Shown piece after piece: positions 1-11,589 of a stretch of 64,000 nucleotides of DNA. The first letter of the stretch is position 1. Every line of letters begins with the position of its first letter. The position numbers and the translations under genes were made by a program. This DNA is from Butyriboletus loyo. Lineage: Eukaryota > Basidiomycota > Agaricomycetes > Boletales > Boletaceae. Under the pieces are notes generated by a model, which did not search any database, had not been told where the DNA came from, and saw only the letters and a program-made list of their open reading frames with translations. The stretch lies in assembly GCA_038093515.1 (NCBI GenBank), contig JBBPSI010000040.1:99239-163238 (forward strand), read 5' to 3'.

Positions 1-906
1 CCTCAGAGACTGGGTACTGTGTTAGTGAGGCTGTACACACAAGTACACCTTTTTGGGCCACTGATTCTACCAGCTCGTCCACTCGAGTTCATATACTCCT
101 TCAACTATTTTATTATATTTTCGTTTCCCTACAGCCATATTGTCCCGGCTATTAGATTTCCGGTACTGAATATACTCTTCGTTTTGGTAACTGAGTGTAG
201 GACAAATGCTTACCACGCATTACTTCGCCACCTTTCTGCACTTCATCATCAATCCGCGGAGCGCCAAGCACAGGCGAAATGACGGGCGTCGATGACGCGT
301 TCGTTGTGCTTGCTATAGACCTTGAGTTGGAATCCCCAAGAACAAGAAAGGCGAGCTGGCAATGCGACGCGAAGCACACCCATTTTATTCACTTCGCCTG
401 CGGATCTATCGATGCATTGTACCCAGGGGACACCAGTCCAGAGCATGGACCGCCGAATTGACAGAGGACCGCCTGTCTGCTTTTTCTTGATACATGCATG
501 CTCATGGTGAATGTAATATGCATCAAGTTCGACATTAGTTCCATACGAATTGCATTCCGTGATCAAGTCGTTGCTGTCGGATAACCTCACGTCGTCTGTA
601 TTGCCGTTGGATCCGCTACTTGACATCCAGACCGGGCAAGTCCAAGGGGGTGATGGTGATGAAGATGAGGTGAAGCTGAAGAAACGGAGACAGAAATTCA
701 AGGAAATGATGGATCCATTCGAAGACTTCCGAGGGAGGGTGTGGTTTCCGTGCGCTTGAGTATACGCTCTTGCCTGAAAATGCCGTAGTGAATCGACGCA
801 GGTATATACGTCTCCACTAATCCCGAAGCGCCTTCTCCTCGTGTTCACGCGCGCGGTTATCAAACATCGTCATGCGAGACTTGTATTTGTGGGCTATGCG
901 AATGGC
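1..906. other. left-edge stretch without a supported gene
   Basis: Several overlapping ORFs occur on both strands. The longest is on the minus strand at 249-863, and a charged plus-strand ORF lies at 550-759. None has a recognisable domain, convincing start context or matching splice sites. The ORFs overlap antisense to each other, so at most one could be real. It may be the edge of a gene beginning outside the window. Confidence 0.4.
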
Positions 907-1944
907 TTACATCTCTTGACCGTCTGGGTCGTCTGGAGTCGGGAGGGACATTGGGGACACTGCTGGAGTGTTTTGTACGTGCCACATGCAAAACGCCTTT
1001 GATCTATCCTAAAAAGATCATGGCAAAGGGTGAGTCGTTCATGTGGAGATTTCTTTTCTTTCTAAGCATGGCATGATAGCAGAACCTCCACAAGTTTCAC
1101 AAGGATTGCTATACAAATCGCGTGTCCAAGTAGAACCAACGAGTATTACCGCACGGCAGTTTACAACTGCGCTATGGGCAAGACTTGAGTCATTTATGAA
1201 ATGGCGAGATACCAAGGTAAGGCCCTCCTCTCCCGGTCATTACTTCCCAGGGGTCAAGCTTTTGTGCCTACCCTCGAAAAAGTACTCGATCTCAAGAAGG
1301 ACCCGCTCAACGGGGTATCATCTCCTGACGATGCTCTCAAGGGTTGTGTTGATATCCATATCGTCGCTGGGGAAGCCTTTGAAAAGTGCTTGCGGCGCAG
1401 CTGTGTAAAGGTCGGTGATAGTCTCAACATTGTCGAGATGATCTGACAACAAGCATAGGATCAGTACTCCGTGCTCTGGTTATTCCAAGCTCGTATGGCT
1501 TTTCCACGAGTTCTTTGCTGTATTGTGGTGCACACAGACGCCGTGTACACCCCACATCACTTCTCACTCATGAGTCTCCCAACACCTTTGAAGGCCCGTT
1601 GTCAACGACTAATCAAGTACGGAAACGATCCTCGTGCTTTGCGCACTTTGAGGCCATTTATGTTTCCCGTTCATCTACGAGAACGAACGAGGCCGTCGCT
1701 CAAGCCTTCTCCGTTGGCGCTCGTGCTCCTCCCGACGCAAACGAAGGAAACGCACTGTGATTAACGAGCTCGACACTGTGCATTCAGATCCCTTATTGGT
1801 ACAAGCAGTACATGGCCGCTCCACGGCTGCAGGTCACAGCAACCATTTACTCCGTTCTAACCACTCACTTCCCCATATTCGCGTATCGTTCACAGGCTCT
1901 ACTCTAATTGTATAACTGGGACAGCTTGCCCATTTCGCCTTGTG
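907..1944 (-). CDS. possible spliced or decayed gene with half zinc-cluster motif (unidentified)
   Basis: This is not a confident gene. Minus-strand segments read like protein between plausible splice sites. About 1944-1867 joins 1826-1675 through a GTGAGT/CTGCAG intron and gives Cys-rich text containing PCTACTNKGSEC (C-x2-C-x6-C, the same spacing as the second half of a Zn2Cys6 cluster), followed by an Arg/Glu-rich stretch. A second segment, 1442-1318, reads DNVETITDLYTAAPQ onward and ends at a TGA. The same frame then continues with YPVERVLLEIEYFFEGR to about 1240. A last segment ends in SPMSLPTPDDPDGQEM with its TAA at 907-909. No initiator ATG was found. The in-frame TGA and missing start favour a decayed gene, but unrecognised introns could restore it. 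The opposite strand has open frames over the same bases (for example 1201-1446), so the strand is not certain. Confidence 0.25.
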
Positions 1945-2380
1945 CTAGCTATGGAGTTGGTGCACTGTCAAAGTCCATATCTCGTGCTCGCAGAAATCGC
2001 AGCATCAGATACGAGTTATTTTTCGTGCCAGTGAGCAAGGTAGTATGATAGATGTGTAAGGGGAAAGGATTCGCAATATATGAGGCTGTGCCGTCAGCTT
2101 GTGCGCTCTGTTCACTTCAAGTCGGAGTGGTGTGAAAAGAATCATCATTGGGTATTGTCTTTCTCTTGTTCTCCCTGCCCTCTGCTCATGGACGCTATAA
2201 ACGAAGGTTGTAACAGTATATGCTGGGAATAAACGGCGATGGAGGGACGCTGCTGAGAATAGCGCGATACCTCCTCATCATTGCATCATAACCCCGGTGA
2301 CTGTGCTGAGCTGACTGGGCATATCTTCTCAGCCGCCGTCTTTCTTTATTCAAGTATCGAACACACCCTTGGCATTCTCT

Positions 2381-3963
2381 ATGGCTACCAACTTCTCCAG
2401 CATCCCAGTCCTCGACTTTGCCCTCACCAATGACCAGGCTCATAAGCCCGAGTTCATCGAACAGCTCAGACATGCTCTCATCAATGTCGGCTTTCTCTAC
2501 TTGAAGAACCACACCGTGCCACAGCAAATCATCAACGATCTTATCGGGTACATCCCACGTCTCTTTGATCTCCCACAAGAGGCAAAGAACAAGATCTTGA
2601 TGGTCAACTCCCCACATTTCTTGGGGTATTCAAAGCTTGGCGCGGAGTTCACGAAAGGCAATACAGACCATAGGGAACAGTTTGATTTCGCAACCCCTCA
2701 CGAAACCCAGTGGAGACCTGGTGTTCCGGAATACTTGCGATTGTGGGGACCTAGCCAGGTATGTGACCACCTGATCAGGCAGACAACTCGAGCGTTGACG
2801 ATCGGTACGGTTCTTAGTGGCCCGACGAACAGCTGATATCAGGATTTCGAAACACCATGGAAACTTACCTTGCTCACGTGCAGAAACTCAGCTATCACTT
2901 CATCACTTTGCTCGCGGAAGCGTTTGGTCTTCCGTCGGATGCGCTCAACAGATTCTACGATAGAGACGAGTTGATGCAGCACCGAGGAAAGGTGAGATTA
3001 AAATTGACGACGAGATATTACACTGCACTCGGTATTGATACGCGCTTCCAGGTCGTCAAATACCCAGCCAACGATGGATCGCTGAACGATCAAGGCGTCG
3101 GTCCTCACTATGATGCTGGCTTCCTCACATTCGTAAGCGCTTTCCGCGGGATCTCAAATTTTGTTCGTCCAAGCCTGATCCGCGTTATAGCTCCTCCAAG
3201 CTTCTCCTCACCCTGGTCTCCAAGTTCAGAACCTTTCCGGCGCATGGATTGATGCACCCCCAATTCCCGGAACCTTTGTCGTGAACATCGGAAAGGGTAA
3301 GTGACGACCTCCCCAGCCCTGCCTGAGACCTTCCACCGACGCACTCATCAACAGCCCTCGAATTCGTCACGCGCGGTCTGGCCCGCGCCACCTCTCACCG
3401 GGTCCTCTCACCTCCCGTCGGCTCGACGGCCCGTTACTCCGTACCTTTTTTCCAGAACATCAGCTTGAACGCACGTCTCGCCAATGAAGTACTCGACTGT
3501 ACGTCTCCCCCTCCCTGCGGAACGAAACCACTGATGTGAACCTATCCCTCGTTCAAATCGCGCATACACGACAGTCCCGGAAGAGATCCTGAAACTCCAG
3601 GAACTGAGAAGTGAGGTTGCGACGACAGAATGTACGTGACGACACCTTTGTCTTGTTTTCCCCTTTCTCCAAACGACTCATCCTCCTTCTTTCTCTCTCT
3701 CTACGCGCGCGCGCATGACATTAACATGCGAATTCCACAGCTGTCAATTTTAGCGAATTTGATCGCGAGCCTTCGGGTAAAGTCAATTTGATCGGCCGTG
3801 TCAAGTGAGTCATGACGACCATGGGTTTGATCCATCGCACGGAACAAAAATTGACGCGACCCTTGTGTTTAGGAGCCATCCTAACGTCGCACAACGTCAC
3901 TACCCCGACTTGTTCAAACAATATTTTCCATCTGGCCTCCCGAAAGAGGTCAACGCCTACTGA
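2381..3963 (+). CDS. isopenicillin N synthase-like 2-oxoglutarate/Fe(II) dioxygenase
   Basis: Non-haem iron oxygenase of the isopenicillin N synthase/2OG-Fe(II) fold. Joining eight exons (2381-2758, 2833-2991, 3052-3132, 3191-3296, 3355-3498, 3575-3631, 3741-3804, 3873-3963) gives an uninterrupted protein of about 359 aa, a normal family length. The N-terminal DIOX_N block starts at SIPVLDF and continues with the helix around RHALINVGFLYLKNH. The catalytic core shows the iron-binding H-x-D in GVGPHYDAGFLTF, a later His in TSHRV, and the R-x-S co-substrate motif in ARYSVPFF. The ATG at 2381 is the first in frame before the conserved N-terminus. The substrate cannot be predicted. Fungal homologues are often stand-alone enzymes of unknown role, and no other natural-product genes are adjacent. 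An intron near 3700 carries a short CG repeat. Confidence 0.85.
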
Positions 3964-4597
3964 ACGAACGAGTTTTGGGGCATCTGGATCGTTGAAACGA
4001 GGAAGCAGACATGTTGTACTCACGACTTCATGTCTAGCTCAGTCAACAATGTATAACATTTTATGGAAAACGTCCATGGATTCATCATGCAACATACGTA
4101 GAGTCTCCAACATGACTTGTGATTTGGTCAGAATAATGAGGTAGTGACACTGCAGGGATTTAGATGCGAGGATGGGTTATGTAAGAAAAGCAAGTATACA
4201 ACGATCAGAAAACCCTGGATATATACAACGTCAGCATATGCGGCGAGGATTACTGTCGACTTTCGAAGAGCAGACAAAAAAGACCTGTGCAAAAAACACA
4301 CTAGGTCTGCTTTCGCCGCCCAGCGACATTGAAGTGCAAGAGCAGTGTATACATATGGAAGAAATAGAAATGCAGCATAGAATACACTAAAGCGAAACCG
4401 CCAGCGTGACGAAGAATGAGAGTACTCGACGTCACTTGAAGCTGACGATTGGCCACGACTTGAGCGACGGGGGTATGTTCTTGGGTATCCGTCGCTGCAG
4501 CATCAAGATCATCTTCACGAATCGTTGCTGTCGGCTCTATGATAGGGACTTGAAGATCGAGGACGTCTATCTCAACAGCAGCGGGGGTCGCAAATAG
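3964..4597. other. intergenic, convergent 3' ends
   Basis: This lies between the 3' ends of the oxygenase gene and the BCS1-like gene. Only short ORFs without recognisable content are present. I see no RNA gene or repeat. Confidence 0.5.
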
Positions 4598-7145
4598 TCA
4601 ACTAGATCCTTCCGTGACATTGATCCAAGCCGTTTCTGGAGGGGTGAAGGGAGGTGGAACGTTCTCCTCATCGCTGTCCTCGTCCGTAGTGCTCTCACTC
4701 TTGTCCTCGTCTTTTGGGACCTCGCCCTCGATGTTGAGAATAGAACCAGATCCGTCTTCTTTCTTATCCAAGTCGGTCTTGCTCCTAGTCTCTTGTTCCT
4801 GAAGCTGTTGACGGAGCTTGGTCAGCTCGAGTTCTTTCTTCTCGAGCTCGGCTTTCTCTTTCTCCTTCTCGATAAACTCCTTCCTTCTTTTCTCGCGCTA
4901 TACACGAAAATGATCAGCGCCTCGATCTCAGGGATGCAAGTGAAACGGTGGAAAGCTCGGCAAACGCAGATGTACGCCGAGGACTCACTTCCAGTTTTTC
5001 CTTGAGTTCACGAGCTTCCTTTTCCTTCTCCAGACGTTCCCGCATTTCCCTCTCGCTGACAACCCAGACGGCCGCCCCTTCCGCTGCGGCTTCAGGTTGC
5101 GACTTGTTCCTTAGCAAGTCTACAAATTCCAGAAAGGAGAAACGTAATGTCAGTAAAGATTTTACTCTCCTTAACACCCCAGCACCCGCACAAACAAGAG
5201 AAAACCACCCTGCTAACAATCATGGTTGCAAACAAACTCACATCCTTGCAGCGCCGCAACGCTAAACTCATCGTCAGGGATCGAGTCTGCGAAGTTCTTT
5301 GCCAATTGGGCAAGCTTGACACCATTCAAGGGCTTGGCAGAGTGCTGGCAGGCAGCAATGTGTTCCTCGATAGGAGGTGGGAGATATGCCTGGTTCTTCG
5401 AGCCAAATCTATCTGGACTGTCGATGGACTCGGGCGGAGATTGCGAGTTCCTGGTCGAGGATGCCAAGGACGAGGTCGACGAAGAGAATGAAGGCGACAT
5501 GGACCACAGAGTAGAAGAATGGGATAATGGCGACCGAGGCGCTGGCGTCGAGGGGAGCTCGATCCCTTCAAGGTCGCCCTCTATGGGTTCGTCATCCTGG
5601 TCGGTCGACGGGAAGAAGTTACGGAAGAGAGCCTCCGCCTGCCATTTGGAGGCGTTCTTGAACTCGATCCAGACGTCCATACGGCCAGGACGCGAAAGTG
5701 CAGGATCGAGACGTTCAAGGTGATTCGTGGTGCTGCAAGTATTGTCAGCTGGGTGCCAACACAGCAGATAACCAAGACTCACGCAAAGAGGATACGGCCC
5801 TCTGCGGCGGCAACACCATCCAAGGCGTTGAGAAGACCGCTCAAACTCAGTGTATTGACATCCGAGATGTGGTCCTTGTGACGTCTGTGGCGACCGCTCG
5901 ACGTCGAAGGCTGCTCCGGAACAGTGACCTCCTCTCCGCTGTTGCTTGAATCAGGAGTTCCATTGGAACTCTTGTCGCGGGTGACACTGCGAGTAAAGGC
6001 CGCATCCAGATCTTCTAGAAGGACAATGCAGCGAGCGGGGACACGACCCATGAGCGTGGTCAGGGTGCTGTCACTGATCCATGACGAGGACAAGGACAAA
6101 GTATAGATGTCAAGCATCAGCTCTCCAGCTATTGCATGGATGAGCGAGCTCTTTCCTGAACCTGGAACACCATGGAGGAGGTAGCCGCGACGGAACGGAA
6201 TACCACGGTCGGCGTACCACTGGAGATAAGGGTCGTTAAGTAAGCCGCGGCATTAGAAGTACTGAGATGACATACCTTCTCGGACTTGAGGAAATCGCGA
6301 GCATCGTTGAGAAGCATCTCCTTGACACCTGGATTCAAGACAATGGACGACATGGGACGCTTGTGACGCGAATCTGTCCAGCGCCAACTGCCATGGGAAT
6401 CCGCAAAATAAATCTGAATACGGTGGATGGCCTCTGCCTCGTACTCCTTCTTTGCTTGGAGCACAAGCTGCTTGAGGATGGCATTGCTACGAGCCACCAC
6501 GCTACATGAGGACTGTGTCAGTTGGCACGAGCTGAGCTAATATTAGAACGAATACCTTATTGACAGGACTTCACAGCCGCTGCCATCTGTCTTCCTGCTA
6601 CGGCGCACCCTGAGCCAGTGGCCCCTGTAATAAATAGTGTGCGTCGTGTCCGGCGTGGGCTGGAAGACAACGCGTGTCTTGACCTTTCCAGGCGGCGCAT
6701 CCTCATCACCGTCTTCTTCCTCGTCGCCGAACGAGTTGTCGGCGGTTTGAGTGCCTGAGAAGCCGGGGGTCGTCGTTCGCGTAGTCGTCTCAAACTCCCT
6801 AGAACGTTGCCACTCTGGGCGGCGAGAGAGCCACAGCATGAGCCAGTCATAAGGGTAGTCTTCCTCAGAGAAATGGGCTGTGAGGAAAAAGGCTAGGAAC
6901 AGTCGTCAGCTGTGTCAGTCTCCACAGAACGGCGCTTACAGTTGATAAAGTGAGACCTGCGACAAGGGATGAAGGGTGAGTCTGAGTTTGAGGAAATTCA
7001 TCCTGGAAACATACCAGGCGGAGCTAGAGACCCTGCGGGCAGTTTCGACTGTGCCTCCCAACACAACAAGCTTTACGCCGTCAATGACCGAGGAGCCTCC
7101 TGCGCCGCCGACGAGGGGTTGCACGAGCGACTTGAGAGCGTCCAT
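4598..7145 (-). CDS. BCS1-like AAA ATPase (mitochondrial chaperone family)
   Basis: Member of the BCS1 branch of AAA ATPases, which in yeast translocates folded Rieske protein across the mitochondrial inner membrane for complex III assembly. About eight exons join in frame. The N-terminal BCS1_N block includes WSHFINSFFLTAHFSEEDYP and YDWLMLWLSRRPEW. The AAA module follows: Walker A GVPGSGKSS, Walker B CIVLLEDLDAAF, sensor region TTNHLERLDPALSRPGRMD with the arginine finger. A Ser/Thr-rich insert splits Walker B from the sensor region, and another Ser-rich stretch follows the AAA core. The C-terminus is a highly charged Glu/Lys coiled coil ending in an acidic tail, longer than yeast BCS1 and typical of the expanded fungal BCS1-like paralogues. 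It may therefore not be the true Bcs1 orthologue. A transmembrane helix near the N-terminus is weak. The ATG (complement of 7143-7145) precedes the first conserved block. Confidence 0.85.
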
Positions 7146-7475
7146 GACAGTGAGGGTGTATCGGCGACAGTGTACAATCCAATGCTGCGACGGTGAGAGG
7201 AAATGGTGGGACTGAAGAGGACGTGGTGGGAGTGTGAGTGCAAGTTGTGTCAAATCGGGGACTAAAGCGATGTAAGGTCTACACGAGCTGTGTATAGAGC
7301 CAGGGCAGGCTGTAACTAGTGCCTAGCAAGTTCTAGACGTCCACTAACTCAGTGGTGGAACTGGAAGCAAGTCAAGACGCGTCAGCGCAAACGTGGGCAC
7401 CGTAAAACACCGGCGTCCACGCCACATACTCGCAAGCGAATTACACGTATTTCACTACAATTTACACGGATGGGT
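7146..7475. other. short tandem intergenic region
   Basis: This separates two minus-strand genes: the 5' side of the BCS1-like gene and the 3' end of the sensor-domain-like gene. It presumably contains the BCS1-like promoter and the upstream gene's 3' UTR. No clear TATA element or RNA gene is visible. Confidence 0.4.
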
Positions 7476-8771
7476 CTACGATAATCCCTCCACAGCAACG
7501 TTCGCCTGCCATATCCCCACCCTACGGACGAGCCGAAGCATCAGGGGAGCAGGCAGAATGAGCACGTAGGACACTGGAACCAAGACCACCAATCCTATCG
7601 ATATGCAAAGAGTGATACTGGGCTTGATCACGAGAAAGTAGAATAGTGCTTGGTATGTCGTCGCATCCGTAAACTGGAAATAGGGACCGAGTGAGCATCA
7701 GTGCCAAATATACAGGCGGCGGACCCACCATAGCGTAGGTATTCTTGTAAAACGACGTTTCATATTGCGCGCCTGAGGCACCGGTCTCTGCCGCGGAGAG
7801 CTCGGGAGGGCGCATACGCTGGAATATCGGTCTGGGGGGATATGGCGGAGGATGAGCTAGGGGGCCATGAAACTTTGTTTGTAATGCAAGCTGAGAACAA
7901 AAAGAGATAAGAATCCAAGTCTGGTGACAGGGTGCGAAATGCTGACCTCGCCTCGGGCGAATGCCCTGGCCCCGAGAAGATCAAGGAAGCACAGAAGGGC
8001 TCCGAGTGGCAACGTGATAAGAAGTGTCGTACCAGTCTAGAACTGCCATCAGCACATCCGCTCGACACGGGAAGCCAGCCATTCGGACAAACAAGGCAGG
8101 AAATCGAGAGCGTGTGGCACTCAAGTACTCACCAATGTAAAAATAAATAGATAGATCCATGCGATCAGCGCGTAGGGGAAGTTGGCCACCATCAAGTGGA
8201 AGACAGCAGCATGGTAGGCCTTGCGGCCCATTGGCCGAAAATACCTAGCCCATGCACGCTTGTGGATTGACCAGCGTCCCGGCCTGTGTTGGAGAGCATT
8301 CTGAGCTTGCCCGGCGTGCTGGTCTTGGTGGCCCAGATCCTCACCCCTCAGCGCTTCGAAGATGTCAACATCAGGCTCGCTTTCAGAGTCTTGGCAGAAC
8401 GAAAGAACGGTTTGGGTGAAGGAGCTGGAAGAAATGACTGTGCTCGCATGGGAGTTGGCGCGATGGCGGCTTAGGGCTGGGCGAAGTAAGGACGTGGTTT
8501 CACTGGGACCACCAGAGATGGGGAAGTAATACGGGTGAAGATTTGGGGAGACGGCGTGTTCTGGAAATGCATCGGAATCCGACGGGGATAGAGTGCTTCG
8601 TGTCGGGATGTGGGCTGATGGATGTTGTGGGTGCCTGCGAGTGGTTCGAAGTGCTCTTAGGCGCCGTTCTGGAGAAGGATATGGCGGGGGCGGGTCATTG
8701 GTAGGTACGTCGAGCAGACCCAGGGCGTTTTGTGGCTGTATGACAGCGTCTTGATTCTCTGAGCTTGACAT
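7476..8771 (-). CDS. multi-pass membrane protein, putative sensor-domain-like
   Basis: Four exons (the first 8133-8771) give an integral membrane protein of roughly 360 aa. The first 170 residues are disordered and Pro/Ser-rich (NDPPPPYPSPE) and probably cytosolic. Two membrane blocks follow. The first is a helical pair around HLMVANFPYALIAWIYLF and TTLLITLPLGALLCFLDLL. After a Pro-rich loop and a short ETSFYKNTYAMFTDATTYQ segment comes a second hydrophobic pair around ITLCISIGLVVLVPVSYVLI. The paired architecture with a charged DATTYQALFYFLVIKPS-type lead-in resembles the putative 'Sensor' membrane domain (Pfam PF13796) found in bacterial histidine kinases and some fungal orphan proteins. 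That assignment is from memory of the pattern and tentative. No kinase domain is attached. Start: first ATG (complement of 8769-8771). Confidence 0.6.
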
Positions 8772-9062
8772 GGTCGAGGTGGACAACGAGTGAAAGTGAC
8801 AATGAGGAACGCACGTGCCAGGCTGGCGGTGAAGCTTACCACAGCCAATGTAAATTTACTCCGTTCGAGTCACTCATGCCAATCTCCTGAATCTCAACCG
8901 TTTCAACCACCACAGCTGTGGTATTCGAGACCGAGCGTCCGTCCGTGTGTAACCGAGCCCAGACTGCAGACTGCAGCAGGGTCGGGACCGATGCAAAAGG
9001 GCTGAGAACGTAACCACCGCCCCGAGGTGAAATAGCGTCTCGCTTGGATTAATTGGTCGGTC

Positions 9063-9155
9063 GGCGCTATAGCCAAGTGGTTACGGCGACAGATTCGAAC
9101 GGCTTTGAATATCTGTTACTCTTCGAGTGCGCAGGTTCGAATCCTGCTGGCGTCG
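9063..9155 (+). tRNA. tRNA-Ser(CGA) with a short intron
   Basis: A class II tRNA folds cleanly. The acceptor stem is GGCGCTA/TGGCGTC with two G-U pairs, discriminator G73. The D-stem is GCC/GGC, the anticodon stem ACAGA/TCTGT, and the long variable arm pairs ACTC with GAGT. The T-arm is GCAGG TTCGAAT CCTGC. The anticodon loop begins TT-CGA, giving anticodon CGA (codon UCG). About 11 extra nucleotides after position 37 form an intron, a usual place in eukaryotic tRNAs. The B box GGTTCGAATCC is perfect. G73 and the long variable arm support serine over leucine. Confidence 0.93.
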
Positions 9156-9162
9156 AACGTTC

Positions 9163-9167
9163 TTTTT
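9163..9167 (+). terminator. RNA polymerase III terminator of tRNA-Ser
   Basis: A run of five T residues starts 8 nt after the discriminator base, the usual eukaryotic Pol III stop. Confidence 0.7.
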
Positions 9168-9481
9168 GCAGACGCCACCATTTTTGATTGAAAACAAAAA
9201 AAAAACGCTTGGCTGGCTGACAGGTGCCAGTCAAGTATTTTAAATAAAATGTGCGATGTGGTGCTCGCTCGGCTGCGAGGATCGGCGGAGTGGGATTTGC
9301 GGGGTTTGCAAAGAGTATGTCCAAATATGGAATGGTAACCCAATGCCGTGCGGTTGCCGAACGTGGCCAACGATTTGGTGTGAAACAGGAGCTTGGATTT
9401 TTCTGTTTTGCGGGCAAGTTGTGTTGCTCTGTCAAAACACGTCCCTTTCCCATCTCTGGCTAATTATTGCTCAATCACCCG

Positions 9482-9569
9482 CTCCTTCCATCTTTTTTCG
9501 TTCATCGCCTCCTCCTTCTGGTCACTTTGATCTTTTTATTTTTTTTTCTCTCTCCTTGCCTCCGCCGAC
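9482..9569 (+). promoter_or_regulatory. pyrimidine-rich leader upstream of the G-alpha gene
   Basis: An almost uninterrupted C/T tract runs up to the ATG of the G-alpha gene. Such tracts commonly mark the core promoter or transcription start zone of well-expressed filamentous-fungal genes. The transcription start itself cannot be seen from sequence. Confidence 0.4.
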
Positions 9570-10969
9570 ATGGGTTGTGTACAGTCCACCAGCATTGATA
9601 ACGAGGCAAAGGCTCGTGCGTGCTCTCTTCCTTCCACCACTCTGCAGTCCCAACTCTCTTACCACAGGCAACGATGAGATTGAAAACCAACTCAAAAAGG
9701 ATCGAATGTTGGCCAAGAACGAGATCAAAATGCTGCTACTGGGAGCGGGAGAGTCTGGAAAGGTCCGTTTTCATTCATCCTAGCCACTTGGTCCGCTCAC
9801 CCGAACCTGCTCCCATCTCCAGTCAACGGTGCTCAAGCAGATGAAGCTCATTCATCATGGTGGCTACAATGACCAGGAACGTGACTCCTACAAGGAAATC
9901 ATATTTTCGAACACGATCCAGTCAATGCGGTAGGCCCCACTTTTCCACCCTCGTCCTCTCATTGTAACCTTCGACGTCTACAGTGCCATCCTAGAAGCGA
10001 TGCCCCAGCTTGATATCACTCTTTCGCCCCAAAACGATGCCCGAAGAGCGGTCATTCTTGCCCTTCCCATACAAATCGAGGGCGATGTCTTTCCACGGGA
10101 TGTCACCGACGCCATTCGAGGACTATGGCGGGATCCGGGTGTCAAGGAGGCTGTCCGCAGGTCTCGCGAATTCCAACTCAATGACTCCGCCGTCTACTAT
10201 TTCAATGCGATTGACCTCATGTCAGTACCAGGATACCTTCCAACCGATCAGGACATCTTGCGGAGTCGAGTGAAGACCACCGGTATCACAGAGACCACCT
10301 TCAAAGTTGGAGAACTGACCTACAAATTGTTCGACGTCGGTGGCCAGCGAAGTGAACGGAAGAAATGGATCCACTGCTTCGAAAATGTTACCGCGCTCGT
10401 GTTCCTAGTCAGTCTTAGCGAGTATGACCAGATGCTTTACGAAGATGAAAGTGTGGTATGTATATTTTATTCGCTTCGTTTCGTTTTTCCGCTCTGGGAT
10501 GTTGATCCATGCCTCTCAGAACCGGATGCAAGAAGCACTGACGCTCTTTGATTCGATATGTAACTCTCGGTGGTTCGTCAAGACATCAATTGTGAGCATT
10601 TCGGCATAACTCCCATGGTGTCTCATCACGTTCCCTCGTACAGATTTTGTTCCTGAATAAGATCGACTTGTTCGCTGAGAAGCTTCCGCTCTCGCCACTG
10701 GGTGATTATTTCCCAGACTATACCGGCGGTGATAACTACGACGCTGCATGCGACTATCTGCTGCACCGTTTCGTGGCACTCAATCAAAATGCCGCAACAA
10801 AGCAGATATACGCACACTATACTTGTGCAACGGACACTCAGCAGATCAAATGTGAGTGCCAACTTTGTTCGACGCGGGATCGAGGCTGATTTATTGTCAA
10901 TCAGTTGTCCTGAGCGCCATCCAGGACATTCTGCTACAAATCCATCTACGAGAATGTGGTCTCCTGTGA
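9570..10969 (+). CDS. heterotrimeric G-protein alpha subunit (Gi-like)
   Basis: Couples seven-transmembrane receptors (pheromone or nutrient) to cAMP and MAP-kinase pathways at the plasma membrane. Seven exons (9570-9615, 9668-9762, 9823-9929, 9984-10455, 10520-10591, 10644-10851, 10905-10969) give exactly 354 aa, the standard length. The N-terminus MGCVQS carries N-myristoylation and palmitoylation sites (Gly2, Cys3). The five GTPase boxes are all present: G1 GAGESGKST, G2 [10 protein letters not shown] with the catalytic Arg, G3 [12 protein letters not shown] with the catalytic Gln, G4 NKID, G5 TCATDT. It ends in CGLL with Cys at position -4, as in the Gi/Gpa group sensitive to ADP-ribosylation. 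The split of the P-loop between exons 2 and 3 was used to set the boundary. It appears fully functional. Which fungal Gpa subclass it belongs to needs phylogeny. Confidence 0.96.
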
Positions 10970-11589
10970 TGAAGGTTCTGCCTTCCCGTTCCCATTCCGC
11001 ATGAACTTGACCCCTCCTTGCATCGTATATCTCATCATTCGCCATGTAGTTACCACATTCATCGTCTTCATAGCATCAGACTCTTAGTGCCACTCACTAT
11101 CTTGACTATATCTTCTTCTTTTTCCCCTCGGTTCTCGTGGGTCACTGTCCCTCGATTTTTTTTTGATTTCCATTACTTTCCAAATTTCTGGGGGTAGCAT
11201 GAAAGCTTAATATACCCTTTTCTTACGATCCGCTATAATGACGAGTGGTTTCTTTTCTACATTGCTGTCGTCCTTACCTATACCTTGCTCTTTCGAGGAC
11301 GGGCATGGGGTTCAACAACGTTGAGCATTTGTCCACGACGATGTATGGAATGAGGTGGCAATGCGCTCGTCCACTGACCCGGCGAGTAAGCACCGAGGGA
11401 GCACGTGAGTACATGCCAAATTGGGCAGTGTCAGTCTGGGAGCCGTTTTCAAGCCGGTCCGAATGTTCCGTGTCATCCGCAGCGAGTGGCGTCACCTCGA
11501 ACGCGCCAGAGGGGACATGAAACAAGTTACATCAAGATAGACGGAACAGTAGGACATGCGTTTCGAACGTAGGATCTGGTGGGATGGTG
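10970..11589. other. convergent 3' region
   Basis: Lies between the converging G-alpha and MAPR genes. It is T-rich just after the G-alpha stop, likely 3' UTR. Overlapping ORFs at about 11245-11525 on both strands have no recognisable content. Confidence 0.5.

Noticed and set aside
249..863. Minus-strand ORF of 204 codons near the left edge
   Set aside because: No recognisable domain, no start context or splicing, and overlapping open frames on the other strand; open by chance or a gene edge.
3700..3716. Short alternating CG/GC run
   Set aside because: Lies inside an intron of the oxygenase gene; too short to be a functional Z-DNA or repeat claim.
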